Shown here piece by piece: positions 26,257 to 34,189 of a stretch of 64,000 nt of DNA. Source of the DNA: Parvicella sp964387945 (lineage in GTDB: Bacteria; Bacteroidota; Bacteroidia; Flavobacteriales_D; Parvicellaceae); NCBI GenBank assembly GCA_964387945.1, contig CAYLYX010000003.1:186001-250000 (forward strand), written 5' to 3'. The notes beneath the pieces are model-generated. The model was given only the letters and a program-made list of their open reading frames with translations. It was not told where the DNA came from and ran no database searches. The first letter of the stretch is position 1. The number at the start of each line of letters is the position of its first letter. A program made the position numbers and the translations under genes.

Positions 26257-27249
26257 TTACTCAATAATTTCCATGGATAAAATCACTACATCTTCTTTCG
26301 GACGATCGCCTGGTGCAGTTTCTACCATGCCTAATTTGTCTACAATGTCCATTCCCTCAATCACCTCACCAAAAACAGTGTAGTTGTTGTCTAGGAAAGG
26401 AGTTCCACCAACGGTTTCGTAAACTTTAATTTGTTCTTCTGAATACTCAAAGGGTTCATAGTCTTTAAGTGCAATAGGTCTTACTTCTTCAATCAACGCA
26501 GCAAAATCCTCTTCCGCTTTCTGCTGACTAGCAGGATCTCCCGTTTGGTAAAGCTTCTGCAGCTCAGAATAACGATTCATGAACTCGGTATTTGCTGGAT
26601 CTTGCAAACACTGTCCAATCAACATGTCTTCCGATTTCTGATTGGCGGTCTCACACATCGACTGCAATTGCGTTTTTGAGGTTACTTTACCCGTAACGAT
26701 GTAAAACTGAGAACCACTTGATCTTTTCTGTGGATTAACCTGATCACCTTGTCTTGCAGCACAAAGTGCCCCTTTTTTGTGATAAAGTCCAGGCTGGATT
26801 TCGTTAGGAATGGTATACCCAGGTCCACCGCCACCTAGCTGAACACCAGCTGCAGCTCCTTTTGATTCTGGATCTCCACCTTGAATCATGAAGTCCTTGA
26901 TCACACGGTGAAATAGCAATCCTTCGTAGAATCCGTCTTTTACCAATTTCACAAAGTTATCTCTGTGCAACGGTGTTTTATCATAAAGCAATAAGGTCAC
27001 ATCTCCCATGCTCGTTTTCATTTTTACCTTCACATTGGTCAAACCAGAGGGTGGGATATTGTTTTCTTCGCTATTGCCATCATTTTCAATCATTGCTTCT
27101 CCTTCCGCACCTCCATCGTTTTCTTCGGTGGCCATTTCAGTAGCTTGAGGTTCCGAATTGTTCTGAGGGTTTTCTTCCGCTGCCTGACAAGATGCATTTA
27201 GAAACACCATCGCTGAGCCGATTAATAATGTCAAAAAAGTAATTTTCAT
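26257..27249 (-). CDS. Cyclophilin-type peptidyl-prolyl isomerase lipoprotein with an insertion, 330 aa
   Basis: Envelope proline isomerase that speeds protein folding. A lipoprotein signal ends LNASC (Cys21), followed by a Glu/Asn-rich linker (about 22-70). The cyclophilin domain starts KMKTSMGDVTLLLYD and carries HRVIKDFMIQGGDP (about 119-132, catalytic arginine and Phe/Gln), the SSGSQFYIVTGK strand (about 178), then a helical insert of about 90 residues with two cysteines, and finally DNNYTVFGEVIEGMDIVDKL (about 293). The insert before the last strands is a Bacteroidota variation. The lipid anchor suggests periplasmic attachment. A -7 element lies upstream on the minus strand. It leads into pheS with a three-base gap. 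Confidence 0.93.
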   Translation of the reverse strand: MKITFLTLLIGSAMVFLNASCQAAEENPQNNSEPQATEMATEENDGGAEGEAMIENDGNSEENNIPPSGLTNVKVKMKTSMGDVTLLLYDKTPLHRDNFVKLVKDGFYEGLLFHRVIKDFMIQGGDPESKGAAAGVQLGGGGPGYTIPNEIQPGLYHKKGALCAARQGDQVNPQKRSSGSQFYIVTGKVTSKTQLQSMCETANQKSEDMLIGQCLQDPANTEFMNRYSELQKLYQTGDPASQQKAEEDFAALIEEVRPIALKDYEPFEYSEEQIKVYETVGGTPFLDNNYTVFGEVIEGMDIVDKLGMVETAPGDRPKEDVVILSMEIIE

Positions 27250-27274
27250 AAGTATAAAATGGTTTATTTGCTAG

Positions 27275-27282
27275 CAAAGATA
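27275..27282 (-). promoter_or_regulatory. -7 element (TATCTTTG) for the cyclophilin-pheS-ArsA operon
   Basis: On the minus strand TATCTTTG matches TAnnTTTG, 25 bases before the ATG at 27249. It faces away from the divergent lipoprotein promoter at 27338. Confidence 0.5.
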
Positions 27283-27313
27283 AGCAACCCTCAAAGATTT
27301 TTTCGTCTATTCA

Positions 27314-27345
27314 TTGAAAATTCTGAGAGAATTGTACTAACTTTG
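27314..27345 (+). promoter_or_regulatory. Promoter for the small lipoprotein gene
   Basis: TTG at 27314-27316, a 21-base spacer, then TAACTTTG at 27338-27345: both Bacteroidota elements at normal spacing, 22 bases before the ATG at 27368. Confidence 0.65.
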
Positions 27346-27367
27346 AATAACCCTTAAACTGGACAAA

Positions 27368-27751
27368 ATGAAAAAGTTTCTGAAATATGCTTTGGTCATG
27401 ACCCTTTTCGTAGGATTGGCTGCTTCTATGTCTTCTTGCTACAAGAAGAAGGATACAGTCGCTATTTTAACCTTTGTGGATGAGGACGATAACCCTGTAA
27501 ATGGGGTGGAGGTAATGATAGACTATGTAGATAACTCAGGTACTTGTTCCGATTGTGAGCATAGAGAAGGTTTAGATCAAACGGGAACAACGGATGGTTC
27601 TGGAAAAGTATCATTCAACTTCAACGAACTGTATAAATCAGGACAAGCTGGCGTTTTTGTGCTGGATGTATATTTGAATGGAACTGCAATCGGAATTATC
27701 CGTGTTGAAGAAGAGGTGACTACTGAAGAGACCTATTGTATCGGCTGCTAA
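27368..27751 (+). CDS. Small lipoprotein with an Ig-like/carboxypeptidase-regulatory-like fold, 127 aa
   Basis: Predicted outer-membrane or periplasmic lipoprotein of unknown role. The lipobox ends SMSSC (Cys24), then a basic KKK. The mature part is a single beta-sandwich domain: TVAILTFVDEDDNPVNGVEV, GTTDGSGKVSFNFNEL and GVFVLDVYLNG fit the carboxypeptidase-regulatory-like/transthyretin pattern (value, then T-D-x-x-G-K-V-x-F turn). Four more cysteines (CSDC, and CIGC at the extreme C-terminus) may pair in the periplasm. It has its own promoter and a strong terminator, so it is probably monocistronic. I do not recognise a named family. Confidence 0.8.
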   Translation: MKKFLKYALVMTLFVGLAASMSSCYKKKDTVAILTFVDEDDNPVNGVEVMIDYVDNSGTCSDCEHREGLDQTGTTDGSGKVSFNFNELYKSGQAGVFVLDVYLNGTAIGIIRVEEEVTTEETYCIGC

Positions 27752-27773
27752 GATTATTGATAAACGAGATAGT

Positions 27774-27809
27774 AAATCCTGATCCTCGAAAGACGATCAG
27801 GATTTTTTG
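27774..27809 (+). terminator. Rho-independent terminator after the lipoprotein gene
   Basis: AAATCCTGATC (27774-27784), a 10-base loop, GATCAGGATTT (27795-27805), then TTTG to 27809. The end of the T-tract (TTG 27807-27809) sits 22 bases before a TAACTTTG, so terminator and next promoter appear to share bases. Confidence 0.93.
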
Positions 27810-27839
27810 TTTTTCATCGGTTCGAATTGCTTAACTTTG
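27807..27839 (+). promoter_or_regulatory. Promoter for the WG-repeat gene, sharing bases with the terminator
   Basis: TTG (27807-27809), a 22-base spacer, TAACTTTG (27832-27839). The ATG at 27846 begins six bases after the element, so the transcript may be leaderless or nearly so. Confidence 0.55.
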
Positions 27840-27845
27840 AGAACG

Positions 27846-29750
27846 ATGTTCATTCATGAAAAATACGTGCTGTGGGTTACTTTACTACTGTTCTCGGTGT
27901 TTTCTTTCGCGCAGCTGGAGCCAAAGCAATCGGAAGGGAAGTGGGGCTTTGTGAATGCCGATGGAGATTGGGTTGTTAAGGCAAAGTACGATGAGGTGAA
28001 GCCCTTTAAGGAAGATATGGCAGCCGTTATGAAAAATGGAAAATGGGGCTTTATTTTTGAGTCGGGGAAATGGGCGATCAAACCCAAATTTTCGAAAGTC
28101 ACCAGTTTCTCAGAAGGGAAAGCAGGAATGGTTTGGCTAAAAAAGTCTAATGGACTTTGGGGATTCATCAACCGCTATGGAGAAGAGGTTATTGCCCCGG
28201 CATTCAGTCAGGTAAAGTTGTTTAAGAACGATGAATGTGAAGTGAAGATTCCTGGAATGTTGCCTCATCAGGTAATTGTGATCGATAAAACAGGAAAGCA
28301 AATCGCGCCTCCTCATGTCAAACGAGAAAAAATAGCAGATTACTATCGAATTATTACTCAGAAAGCAAATAAGCAATATGTCTACGGTTATGTTGATGCA
28401 GAAGGAACATTACTGAGTCCTTGGTCGTTAGATGATTACGAATTGGGCAAAACAAGACAGATGATTCGCGTAACCTCTGCTGATGACGATAGTTTTGAGC
28501 CAGATGAGATCCTTACGAGTGAGTCAGCGATGTATTTATACGCCTACCTTGATGAGAAAGGTAAAGTCGTCTCGAATTGGTATAGAGAGATTCGGGAGTA
28601 TCACTTGGGCTATGCTGTTGTGAGAAGGAATCATCGCTATTGCTTTATGGATAAGAATTACCAAGAAGTTACTCCTTTAGATTTTAGAGAGGTGAGAAGA
28701 CTGAATGACGAGTACTGTGTGGCACAGATTTCTGATGAGAGTTTTGTCCTTGTGGACTATAAAGGTCAGCGCATTGGTAAAGAATTTCATGGCTACGACA
28801 TTTTTGATGAAGATTATCTAGTGGGTTATTCTTTGGAAGACATTGATGGTGATCGACAATATAAGATGGCATTGTTTGATTATGATGGGAATCAATCTTC
28901 GGGTTGGTATGTAAAAATTTACCCGAAGAGCAGTTCATTTTATCGGGTTTTAGATGGAGGATATGTGGATAACGGCAATGGCAAAGAGTACAAAACCTAT
29001 TATAATTATATCGTAGATAGTACGGGTGAGGTGCTCTCTCATTGGCGACCTACCCATGACATCACCTATGAAGTTAGCGAGTTCAAGTTGAAAGATAGTA
29101 TTTACCAGTTTATGCACCAGCCGAGTAGCCCTTATTACATTGAGGAGTCTTTTTTTAAGTCCATTTTCTTGTTTGATTTGGAAGTAGAAGGTAATGTGCT
29201 GCGATTTAACGGAGGTGATTTTTATGATGGTATGGCGATGGTGTCTAACTTCTTTTCTGAGGATACGATCGTCAAAGAAGTGAATGGAATCACCTTTAAG
29301 ATTCCGGATGTCCGCTATGGATTTATGGATTGGAATGGAGATTTGCGCCTCGCTTGTAAATTGGATTATGCGTCAAGTATGACCAATGGAAAAGCCGTCT
29401 ATCGAAAAGATGATAAATATGGTGTGATCAACTATAAAGGCAAGGTGTCCCTTCAACCAAAGTATGATCTCATCGGAAACTTTGGAAATGGACTTGCTCC
29501 TTGCTATAAGGATACCGCATGGTGCTATATTGATTTCAAAGGGAAGGAGGTTTTGTCAGCAAAATATGATGATGTAAGACCATTTATGCATGGTTATGCT
29601 GCCGTGAAAATTGGAAAGAAATGGGGGTTGATCGATACCCGAGGAAAAGAAGTGCTCAAATTCAAGTACAAAAAGCCACCAGAAGCGCTAAGCCGAACTC
29701 GTGTAAAAGTGTTAGTCGATGGCGTTGGGTACGAAATCATTACGCTTTAG
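27846..29750 (+). CDS. Exported WG-repeat protein, 634 aa
   Basis: Secreted beta-rich repeat protein. The ATG at 27846 is preferred because it opens a signal peptide (about 1-23, ending FSFAQ) and follows a good promoter; an in-frame TTG at 27807 lies inside the upstream terminator. Three clear WG repeats are at the N-terminus (GKWGFVNADGDWVVKAKYDE, GKWGFIFESGKWAIKPKFSK, GLWGFINRYGEEVIAPAFSQ) and three at the C-terminus (KYGVINYKGKVSLQPKYD, AWCYIDFKGKEVLSAKYDD, KWGLIDTRGKEVLKFKYKK); about 400 residues of more diverged repeats lie between. WG repeats fold as beta-hairpin arrays; their role is unknown. The last 39 bases overlap the O-antigen-ligase-like gene on the opposite strand. Confidence 0.9.
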   Translation: MFIHEKYVLWVTLLLFSVFSFAQLEPKQSEGKWGFVNADGDWVVKAKYDEVKPFKEDMAAVMKNGKWGFIFESGKWAIKPKFSKVTSFSEGKAGMVWLKKSNGLWGFINRYGEEVIAPAFSQVKLFKNDECEVKIPGMLPHQVIVIDKTGKQIAPPHVKREKIADYYRIITQKANKQYVYGYVDAEGTLLSPWSLDDYELGKTRQMIRVTSADDDSFEPDEILTSESAMYLYAYLDEKGKVVSNWYREIREYHLGYAVVRRNHRYCFMDKNYQEVTPLDFREVRRLNDEYCVAQISDESFVLVDYKGQRIGKEFHGYDIFDEDYLVGYSLEDIDGDRQYKMALFDYDGNQSSGWYVKIYPKSSSFYRVLDGGYVDNGNGKEYKTYYNYIVDSTGEVLSHWRPTHDITYEVSEFKLKDSIYQFMHQPSSPYYIEESFFKSIFLFDLEVEGNVLRFNGGDFYDGMAMVSNFFSEDTIVKEVNGITFKIPDVRYGFMDWNGDLRLACKLDYASSMTNGKAVYRKDDKYGVINYKGKVSLQPKYDLIGNFGNGLAPCYKDTAWCYIDFKGKEVLSAKYDDVRPFMHGYAAVKIGKKWGLIDTRGKEVLKFKYKKPPEALSRTRVKVLVDGVGYEIITL

Positions 29751-31283
29751 TCCGGTGCCGCTGAGGTAAATCAAACAATAAAACAGCGCGACAAAAGTTA
29801 CTCCCGCCTGTCGGTTGAGCATGTCGTCTGAAAGAAATCCAACGAGGGTAATCAAAAGAAACAGTATGCTCAAAAAGTTAATGGGGTTTTGCAAGATAGG
29901 ATAGAGCAGGGAAAGCAATAAGAAAAGTGTCCCAAATGCGCCAAAGCATACCAAGAATGAAAGGATTTGGTTGTGAGCACGCAAGCGATGCTCTTGTGTA
30001 AGTGGACTGTCAACTTGCGCATAATAATCCTGATAGGCCTTCTCTTCATCTCCAATGGTCACTCCAGTAAACAGGTTGTTTTTCGCGATACTCCATCCAG
30101 CTTCGAGATAGTAAATACGTTGAACAATGGAATGACCATTAGGATTCATCCCGTTTTTGAACATGACATATTCCAGAATTGTTTCTTCTAACCGCGCTCG
30201 AAAACCTGATTTTGGAGGTACTACAGAATTGATCCCACTTTCTATTTTTGCAACATCATTCTCCGTGAGTTGCGCGACTCCTTCAGCATCTTTTTTAAGG
30301 TTTAGCGAAGTCATGTAACGAATGATCGTCCCTTGAATCAACTGCCCTTTTTCATCAACTGAATCAATTGGAATGGAGCTTCGAGCATTCCAGGCTGCTT
30401 CCAATTCCGAAGGGCAATAGTTCATATATACCGGATAGCCGTTTTCATAAATTTCAATGTCAGGATAATGCTCATACAGGTTCATTTCTGCAGTATATTT
30501 CGGAGGGTTGTCATAAACTCCTTCTCGTGGTGTGATGATGGATTGGTATTCCAACACTAGGAGTGTGACTACCACTATACCACCAACAATCATTGAAGAA
30601 ATGGAAGAAATGTAAAGCCACCTTTGTTTACTAGATTTGGCAATGTAAATCAGAGAGAGAATCAGCGCTAATCCACCAGCAAAATAGCCAGTCCCCGATC
30701 CCAAAACGCGGATGAAAAGAAGGAATTGCAATACTGGAATTAAGAATAAAAACCTTGCCTTGTGTTGAATAATTGTGAAGAGGTATGCCGCAACACCAAT
30801 TCCAAATCCTAGAAAAAGACCGAACCTAATGTGAGAAATGAAGACCGATAAGTCTCGGTAGTTTTCATAATCATGGGTAAAGTACTTATACAAACCTATT
30901 CCAGCACTAATCATCAAACCTAAAAGGAAGAACCCGAGGATGGCAAGCAATTCTTTCTTTGAGAGTTTTTTTGAAGTTCCAATGGTAATGGGAAGAGCTA
31001 GAAAAGGGAGCTTTCTTCTAAGGTCATCCAAAACACTATCAAAATCAGATGAAAAAACACCCCATGCCAAGTGGGTGAAAAAGAAGAGCAGAACGATTAA
31101 AACAAGGTGCTTTCGCTGTTTTAGTGTATTCCATTTTTCACGAAACTTGGCCTCCACAATCCAGTTGATTGAGATGGCAATCACACCAATGCTCATGAGC
31201 GATTTGCCCATGGACAGTCCAAAAGCGATGAGGCTAATGAACAGCACATAAAGGATGCGATGTGGAAATTTTGGATGAAGCAC
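29712..31283 (-). CDS. O-antigen ligase-family (Wzy/WaaL) membrane protein, 523 aa
   Basis: Polytopic inner-membrane protein that likely polymerises or ligates surface glycans. About ten to twelve transmembrane segments are evident. Between the central and C-terminal helices lies a periplasmic loop of roughly 180 residues (about 250-430) with the family's ARLEETILEYVMF and GWSIAKNNLFTGVTIGD stretches (TGVGxGD-like motif, about 410). LRAHNQILSFLVCFGAFGTL (about 440) is the O-antigen-ligase HNxxL-type motif, with the histidine important in family members. No glycan-synthesis cluster surrounds it, so it may serve a dispersed locus. It follows ctpA by 13 bases and is probably the last gene of the rnpA operon. 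Confidence 0.88.
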   Translation of the reverse strand: MLHPKFPHRILYVLFISLIAFGLSMGKSLMSIGVIAISINWIVEAKFREKWNTLKQRKHLVLIVLLFFFTHLAWGVFSSDFDSVLDDLRRKLPFLALPITIGTSKKLSKKELLAILGFFLLGLMISAGIGLYKYFTHDYENYRDLSVFISHIRFGLFLGFGIGVAAYLFTIIQHKARFLFLIPVLQFLLFIRVLGSGTGYFAGGLALILSLIYIAKSSKQRWLYISSISSMIVGGIVVVTLLVLEYQSIITPREGVYDNPPKYTAEMNLYEHYPDIEIYENGYPVYMNYCPSELEAAWNARSSIPIDSVDEKGQLIQGTIIRYMTSLNLKKDAEGVAQLTENDVAKIESGINSVVPPKSGFRARLEETILEYVMFKNGMNPNGHSIVQRIYYLEAGWSIAKNNLFTGVTIGDEEKAYQDYYAQVDSPLTQEHRLRAHNQILSFLVCFGAFGTLFLLLSLLYPILQNPINFLSILFLLITLVGFLSDDMLNRQAGVTFVALFYCLIYLSGTGLKRNDFVPNAID

Positions 31284-31296
31284 GTCTCAATAACGA

Positions 31297-32961
31297 CTAT
31301 TCACCAGATAATATTTTGTTGTACTCATCGCTATTGTTCAATACGTCTAGCGCTACAGAGATGTATTCATCCTGATCTAGTGCATTCTGCAGTCGTCCGG
31401 AAGAGAAATAATAACGAGACACAATCTCATTTTCCAGTATTTCTTTTATCTCAAGCTTGTATCGAAGCAGATCTGATTCCAAACTAGGAGTCAGTTTTTT
31501 GAACAATTCTTCAAATTCACTTTCTGCATCGGTGTAATACTTCTCTTCTTTGGCTACTTCCTTCAGTTGGTTCATTAACTCCATAGACTGAGAAGTGTGC
31601 TTCACGTCTTTCAATTTTACGAAGTCTACAAAGTCCATGTATTCTTCATCGGTAAGTCTAAAGTCTTTGGCGGCACTAATTGTGCTGTGGCTGGTCTCGT
31701 AATCCGTAGCAAAATCAAAAATATGATGACCAAGAATCAGCTCCGTAGAAAGAAGACTTAAAAACTCAGCAGAAATCTCTACATCTGGATCAACACCTCT
31801 TCCGTCCTGCACAACACGTCCGTTTTTTGTTTTGAATGTGGCAATCAAACTGTCTGGAACTTCCTCAGCTTCTCCAAAGTTGTTTTTGTTGGAGTAATCT
31901 AATTTTTGGATACACCTTCCGCTTGGCGTATAGTACTTGGCAACCGTAAGTTTTACCATACTTCCAAACTCCAGTTCCTTGGTTTGCTGAACTAGCCCTT
32001 TTCCGTAGCTTCTTTCACCTATGATTACTGCTCGATCAAGGTCTTGTAAACTTCCGCTCACAATTTCGCTGGCAGAAGCAGAATGATCATCAATCAAAAC
32101 CACAACTGGCATTTCCAAGTCGATCGGATTGTTTTGCGTTTTATATTCCCTGTTCATTTCGGTGAGTCTCCCTTTCGTTTCAACAACCATTTGACCTTTA
32201 GGAACAAAGAAGTTGACGATGTTTACGGCCTCATGAAGCAAACCTCCACCGTTTCCACGAAGGTCAAAAACTAGTTTTGTCATACCACTCGAATCCTTTA
32301 GATTATGAATGGCTGCACCCACTTCCTGACTAGCGGTTTGCGTAAACGAGTTGAGTTTAACATAGCCTGTGTTCTCATCTAGCATCCCGTAATAAGGTAC
32401 GTCAGGTACTTTGATTTCTTCTCGTTTAAAAGTTACTTCTCCGATTTCTGTTCCTCGTTTGTACTTGATCGTCAATTCAGTACCAGGACCGCCTTTGAGA
32501 TAAAGACTCATGTCTGGAACTTCTTTTCCTTTTACATCTTCACCGTCCACTTCAAGGATAATATCACCTGCTTTAAGCCCAGCTTTCGCTGCCGGAGAAT
32601 TCTGATAAGGTTCGGTAATAACAATATACTCACCATGTTTTTGAATCAACGAACCAATGCCACCGTACTGTCCTGTGGTCATGTACCGATAATCTTCAAT
32701 TTTACTTTGCGGAATGTAAACCGTGTAAGGATCGAGCGATGTTAGCATGGCATCAATGCCAATTTTCATCAACTCACCAGGAATGGGCTCATCCACGTAG
32801 TAGGTGTTGAGTTTTTCGTAAACACCTGTCATTACTCGAATGTTCTTGGAGATTTCGAACAGGTTTTCATCGTTTTCGTTCATCACACGGGTGGATGTGA
32901 AGATGACTCCTCCCGAAATGATGGCTACAAATAATAAGAAATATGTCAATCGTCTATTCAT
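31297..32961 (-). CDS. C-terminal processing protease (S41 family), 554 aa
   Basis: Membrane-anchored periplasmic serine protease that trims or degrades envelope proteins. An N-terminal anchor (about 5-24) leads into the protease: a PDZ domain (about 95-175, QYGGIGSLIQKHGEY and KAGLKAGDIILEVDGEDV), the core VFDLRGNGGGLLHEAVNIV (about 233-251), the catalytic serine in DDHSASASEIVSG (about 289-301) and the lysine in GERSYGKGLVQQTKEL (about 315-330), forming the Ser/Lys dyad of CtpA. A C-terminal helical extension (about 410-554) is typical for Bacteroidota. The start overlaps the rnpA stop by eight bases, so it is translationally coupled to rnpA. Confidence 0.95.
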   Translation of the reverse strand: MNRRLTYFLLFVAIISGGVIFTSTRVMNENDENLFEISKNIRVMTGVYEKLNTYYVDEPIPGELMKIGIDAMLTSLDPYTVYIPQSKIEDYRYMTTGQYGGIGSLIQKHGEYIVITEPYQNSPAAKAGLKAGDIILEVDGEDVKGKEVPDMSLYLKGGPGTELTIKYKRGTEIGEVTFKREEIKVPDVPYYGMLDENTGYVKLNSFTQTASQEVGAAIHNLKDSSGMTKLVFDLRGNGGGLLHEAVNIVNFFVPKGQMVVETKGRLTEMNREYKTQNNPIDLEMPVVVLIDDHSASASEIVSGSLQDLDRAVIIGERSYGKGLVQQTKELEFGSMVKLTVAKYYTPSGRCIQKLDYSNKNNFGEAEEVPDSLIATFKTKNGRVVQDGRGVDPDVEISAEFLSLLSTELILGHHIFDFATDYETSHSTISAAKDFRLTDEEYMDFVDFVKLKDVKHTSQSMELMNQLKEVAKEEKYYTDAESEFEELFKKLTPSLESDLLRYKLEIKEILENEIVSRYYFSSGRLQNALDQDEYISVALDVLNNSDEYNKILSGE

Positions 32962-33334
32962 GATCTATTAGTTCTTCTGTGAGTTTTTCAATGGCTTTAC
33001 AGAGCTTTTTATGTATAACGGAAGAATCCAGTGTTTCGTTACCAATATAAATAAAAGCAATGTTCAAATATATTTCATGCTGCGCACAAAGGTTTATCAA
33101 AAGGTGTTTATTTAAGCGATAGCCCTCGCGCATTCTTCTCTTTATCAAATTTCGATCCACAGCTTTCTTCAACTTGCGTTTTGGACAACTAATCAGTATT
33201 TGATTGTGTTTTTTTTCATTGGTCGACCAGAGCACTTTGAAGGGGAAGATCGTGAATTTGTTTTTTCCTTCAAACAAAGTTGCTATTTCCTTTTCAGAAG
33301 TAAGCTTTTCGGATTTGGGAAATTTGAAGTTCAT
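32954..33334 (-). CDS. rnpA: Ribonuclease P protein component
   Basis: Protein subunit that helps RNase P RNA bind and cleave the 5' leaders of tRNA precursors. At 126 aa it has the normal length. The core RNR-type motif is KRKLKKAVDRNLIKRRMREG (about 51-70), preceded by strands with FKVLWSTNEKKHNQILISCP. The C-terminal helix KLCKAIEKLTEEL is standard. Its partner RNA, rnpB, is about 10.5 kb away at 43904 on the other strand. No rpmH lies upstream as in many bacteria; instead hemD and a terminator precede it, and ctpA follows with an eight-base overlap, an arrangement known in Bacteroidota. Confidence 0.96.
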   Translation of the reverse strand: MNFKFPKSEKLTSEKEIATLFEGKNKFTIFPFKVLWSTNEKKHNQILISCPKRKLKKAVDRNLIKRRMREGYRLNKHLLINLCAQHEIYLNIAFIYIGNETLDSSVIHKKLCKAIEKLTEELIDHE

Positions 33335-33341
33335 ATTACAA

Positions 33342-33375
33342 AAAAATAAAAAAGGTCGGCACCAGCCGACCTTTT
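33342..33375 (-). terminator. Terminator between hemD and rnpA
   Basis: On the minus strand AAAAGGTCGGC, a four-base loop, GCCGACCTTTT, then further T-rich sequence up to the rnpA start. In window coordinates the arms are 33350-33360 and 33365-33375. The T-tract ends about eight bases from the rnpA ATG. Confidence 0.9.
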
Positions 33376-33394
33376 CCCATGAAATTGTTCACGA

Positions 33395-34135
33395 TTATTT
33401 GTTCGATTTAATAAAGTTCTCTATTGCCATGGTCATAGAAGGCACACCCGGTTGAGGGGCGTGAACGTCAAGTCTTAGCCCAGCATCTACCACAGCTTTA
33501 GAAGTTGTAGTTCCAAAAGCGGCAATTTTAGTTCCGTTTTGCTTGAACTCTGGAAAATTCTTCAACAACGATTCAATTCCGGAAGGCGAGTAGAACACCA
33601 GCATGTCGTATTTTACGTCAGATAAGTCAGACAAATCACTACACACGGTCTTGTACATCATCGCGTTTTGATAGTTCAAACCTTCTTTGTCTAACGTTGC
33701 AGGAATCGATCCATTTTGAATGTTAGAACAAGGAACTAGAAACTTCTCTTTTTTGTGTTTTTTAAGCGTGTCAATAAGACCGGTAATACCTCTGGTTCCG
33801 TGAAAAATCTTCCGCTTTCGATACACCACATAGTTTTGAAGGTAATACGCTACGGCTTCAGAAACACAAAAGTATTTCATTTCATCCGGTACTTGAAAGC
33901 GCATTTCTTTAGCCAATCTGAAGTAGTGATCAATGGCGTTTCTGGAGGTTAAAATAACCGCAGAGAAATCACCAAGGTTTATCCTGTCTTTTCTAAAGTC
34001 TTGTGCATCAACACCTTCAACGTGAATAAAAGACCTAAAGTCAATTTTGACCTTTGTCTTTTCTGCCAAAGAATTGTATGGATTCTTTTCTTTTGCAGGT
34101 TCGGGTTGCGATACTAAAATTGTTTTTACTGCCAC
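33395..34135 (-). CDS. hemD: Uroporphyrinogen-III synthase
   Basis: Cyclises hydroxymethylbilane with inversion of ring D to uroporphyrinogen III in heme synthesis (cytoplasmic). At 246 aa the two-lobed fold is visible: VKTILVSQPEPAKEKNPY (about 3), KVKIDFRSFIHVEGVDA (second strand, about 30), FSAVILTSRNAIDHYFRLA (about 56-74), then the second lobe KEKFLVPCSN (about 128), YDMLVFYSPSGIESLL (about 176) and AAFGTTTSKAVVDAGL (about 203-218). The family is poorly conserved, but this pattern is strong in Bacteroidota. The start is GTG at 34133-34135; no closer ATG exists, and a TAAATTTG (-7) element ends five bases upstream. The DUF4271 gene precedes it. Confidence 0.93.
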   Translation of the reverse strand: MAVKTILVSQPEPAKEKNPYNSLAEKTKVKIDFRSFIHVEGVDAQDFRKDRINLGDFSAVILTSRNAIDHYFRLAKEMRFQVPDEMKYFCVSEAVAYYLQNYVVYRKRKIFHGTRGITGLIDTLKKHKKEKFLVPCSNIQNGSIPATLDKEGLNYQNAMMYKTVCSDLSDLSDVKYDMLVFYSPSGIESLLKNFPEFKQNGTKIAAFGTTTSKAVVDAGLRLDVHAPQPGVPSMTMAIENFIKSNK

Positions 34136-34140
34136 GATCT

Positions 34141-34148
34141 CAAATTTA
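34141..34148 (-). promoter_or_regulatory. -7 element (TAAATTTG) abutting the hemD GTG start
   Basis: On the minus strand TAAATTTG matches TAnnTTTG and ends five bases before the GTG at 34135. If used, hemD would be transcribed with almost no leader. No TTG at -33 was found, so the assignment is tentative. Confidence 0.4.
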
Positions 34149-34189
34149 GTTGCGTGTTCGTAATAGTTGTTACTGTTTAATCTCGAAAT

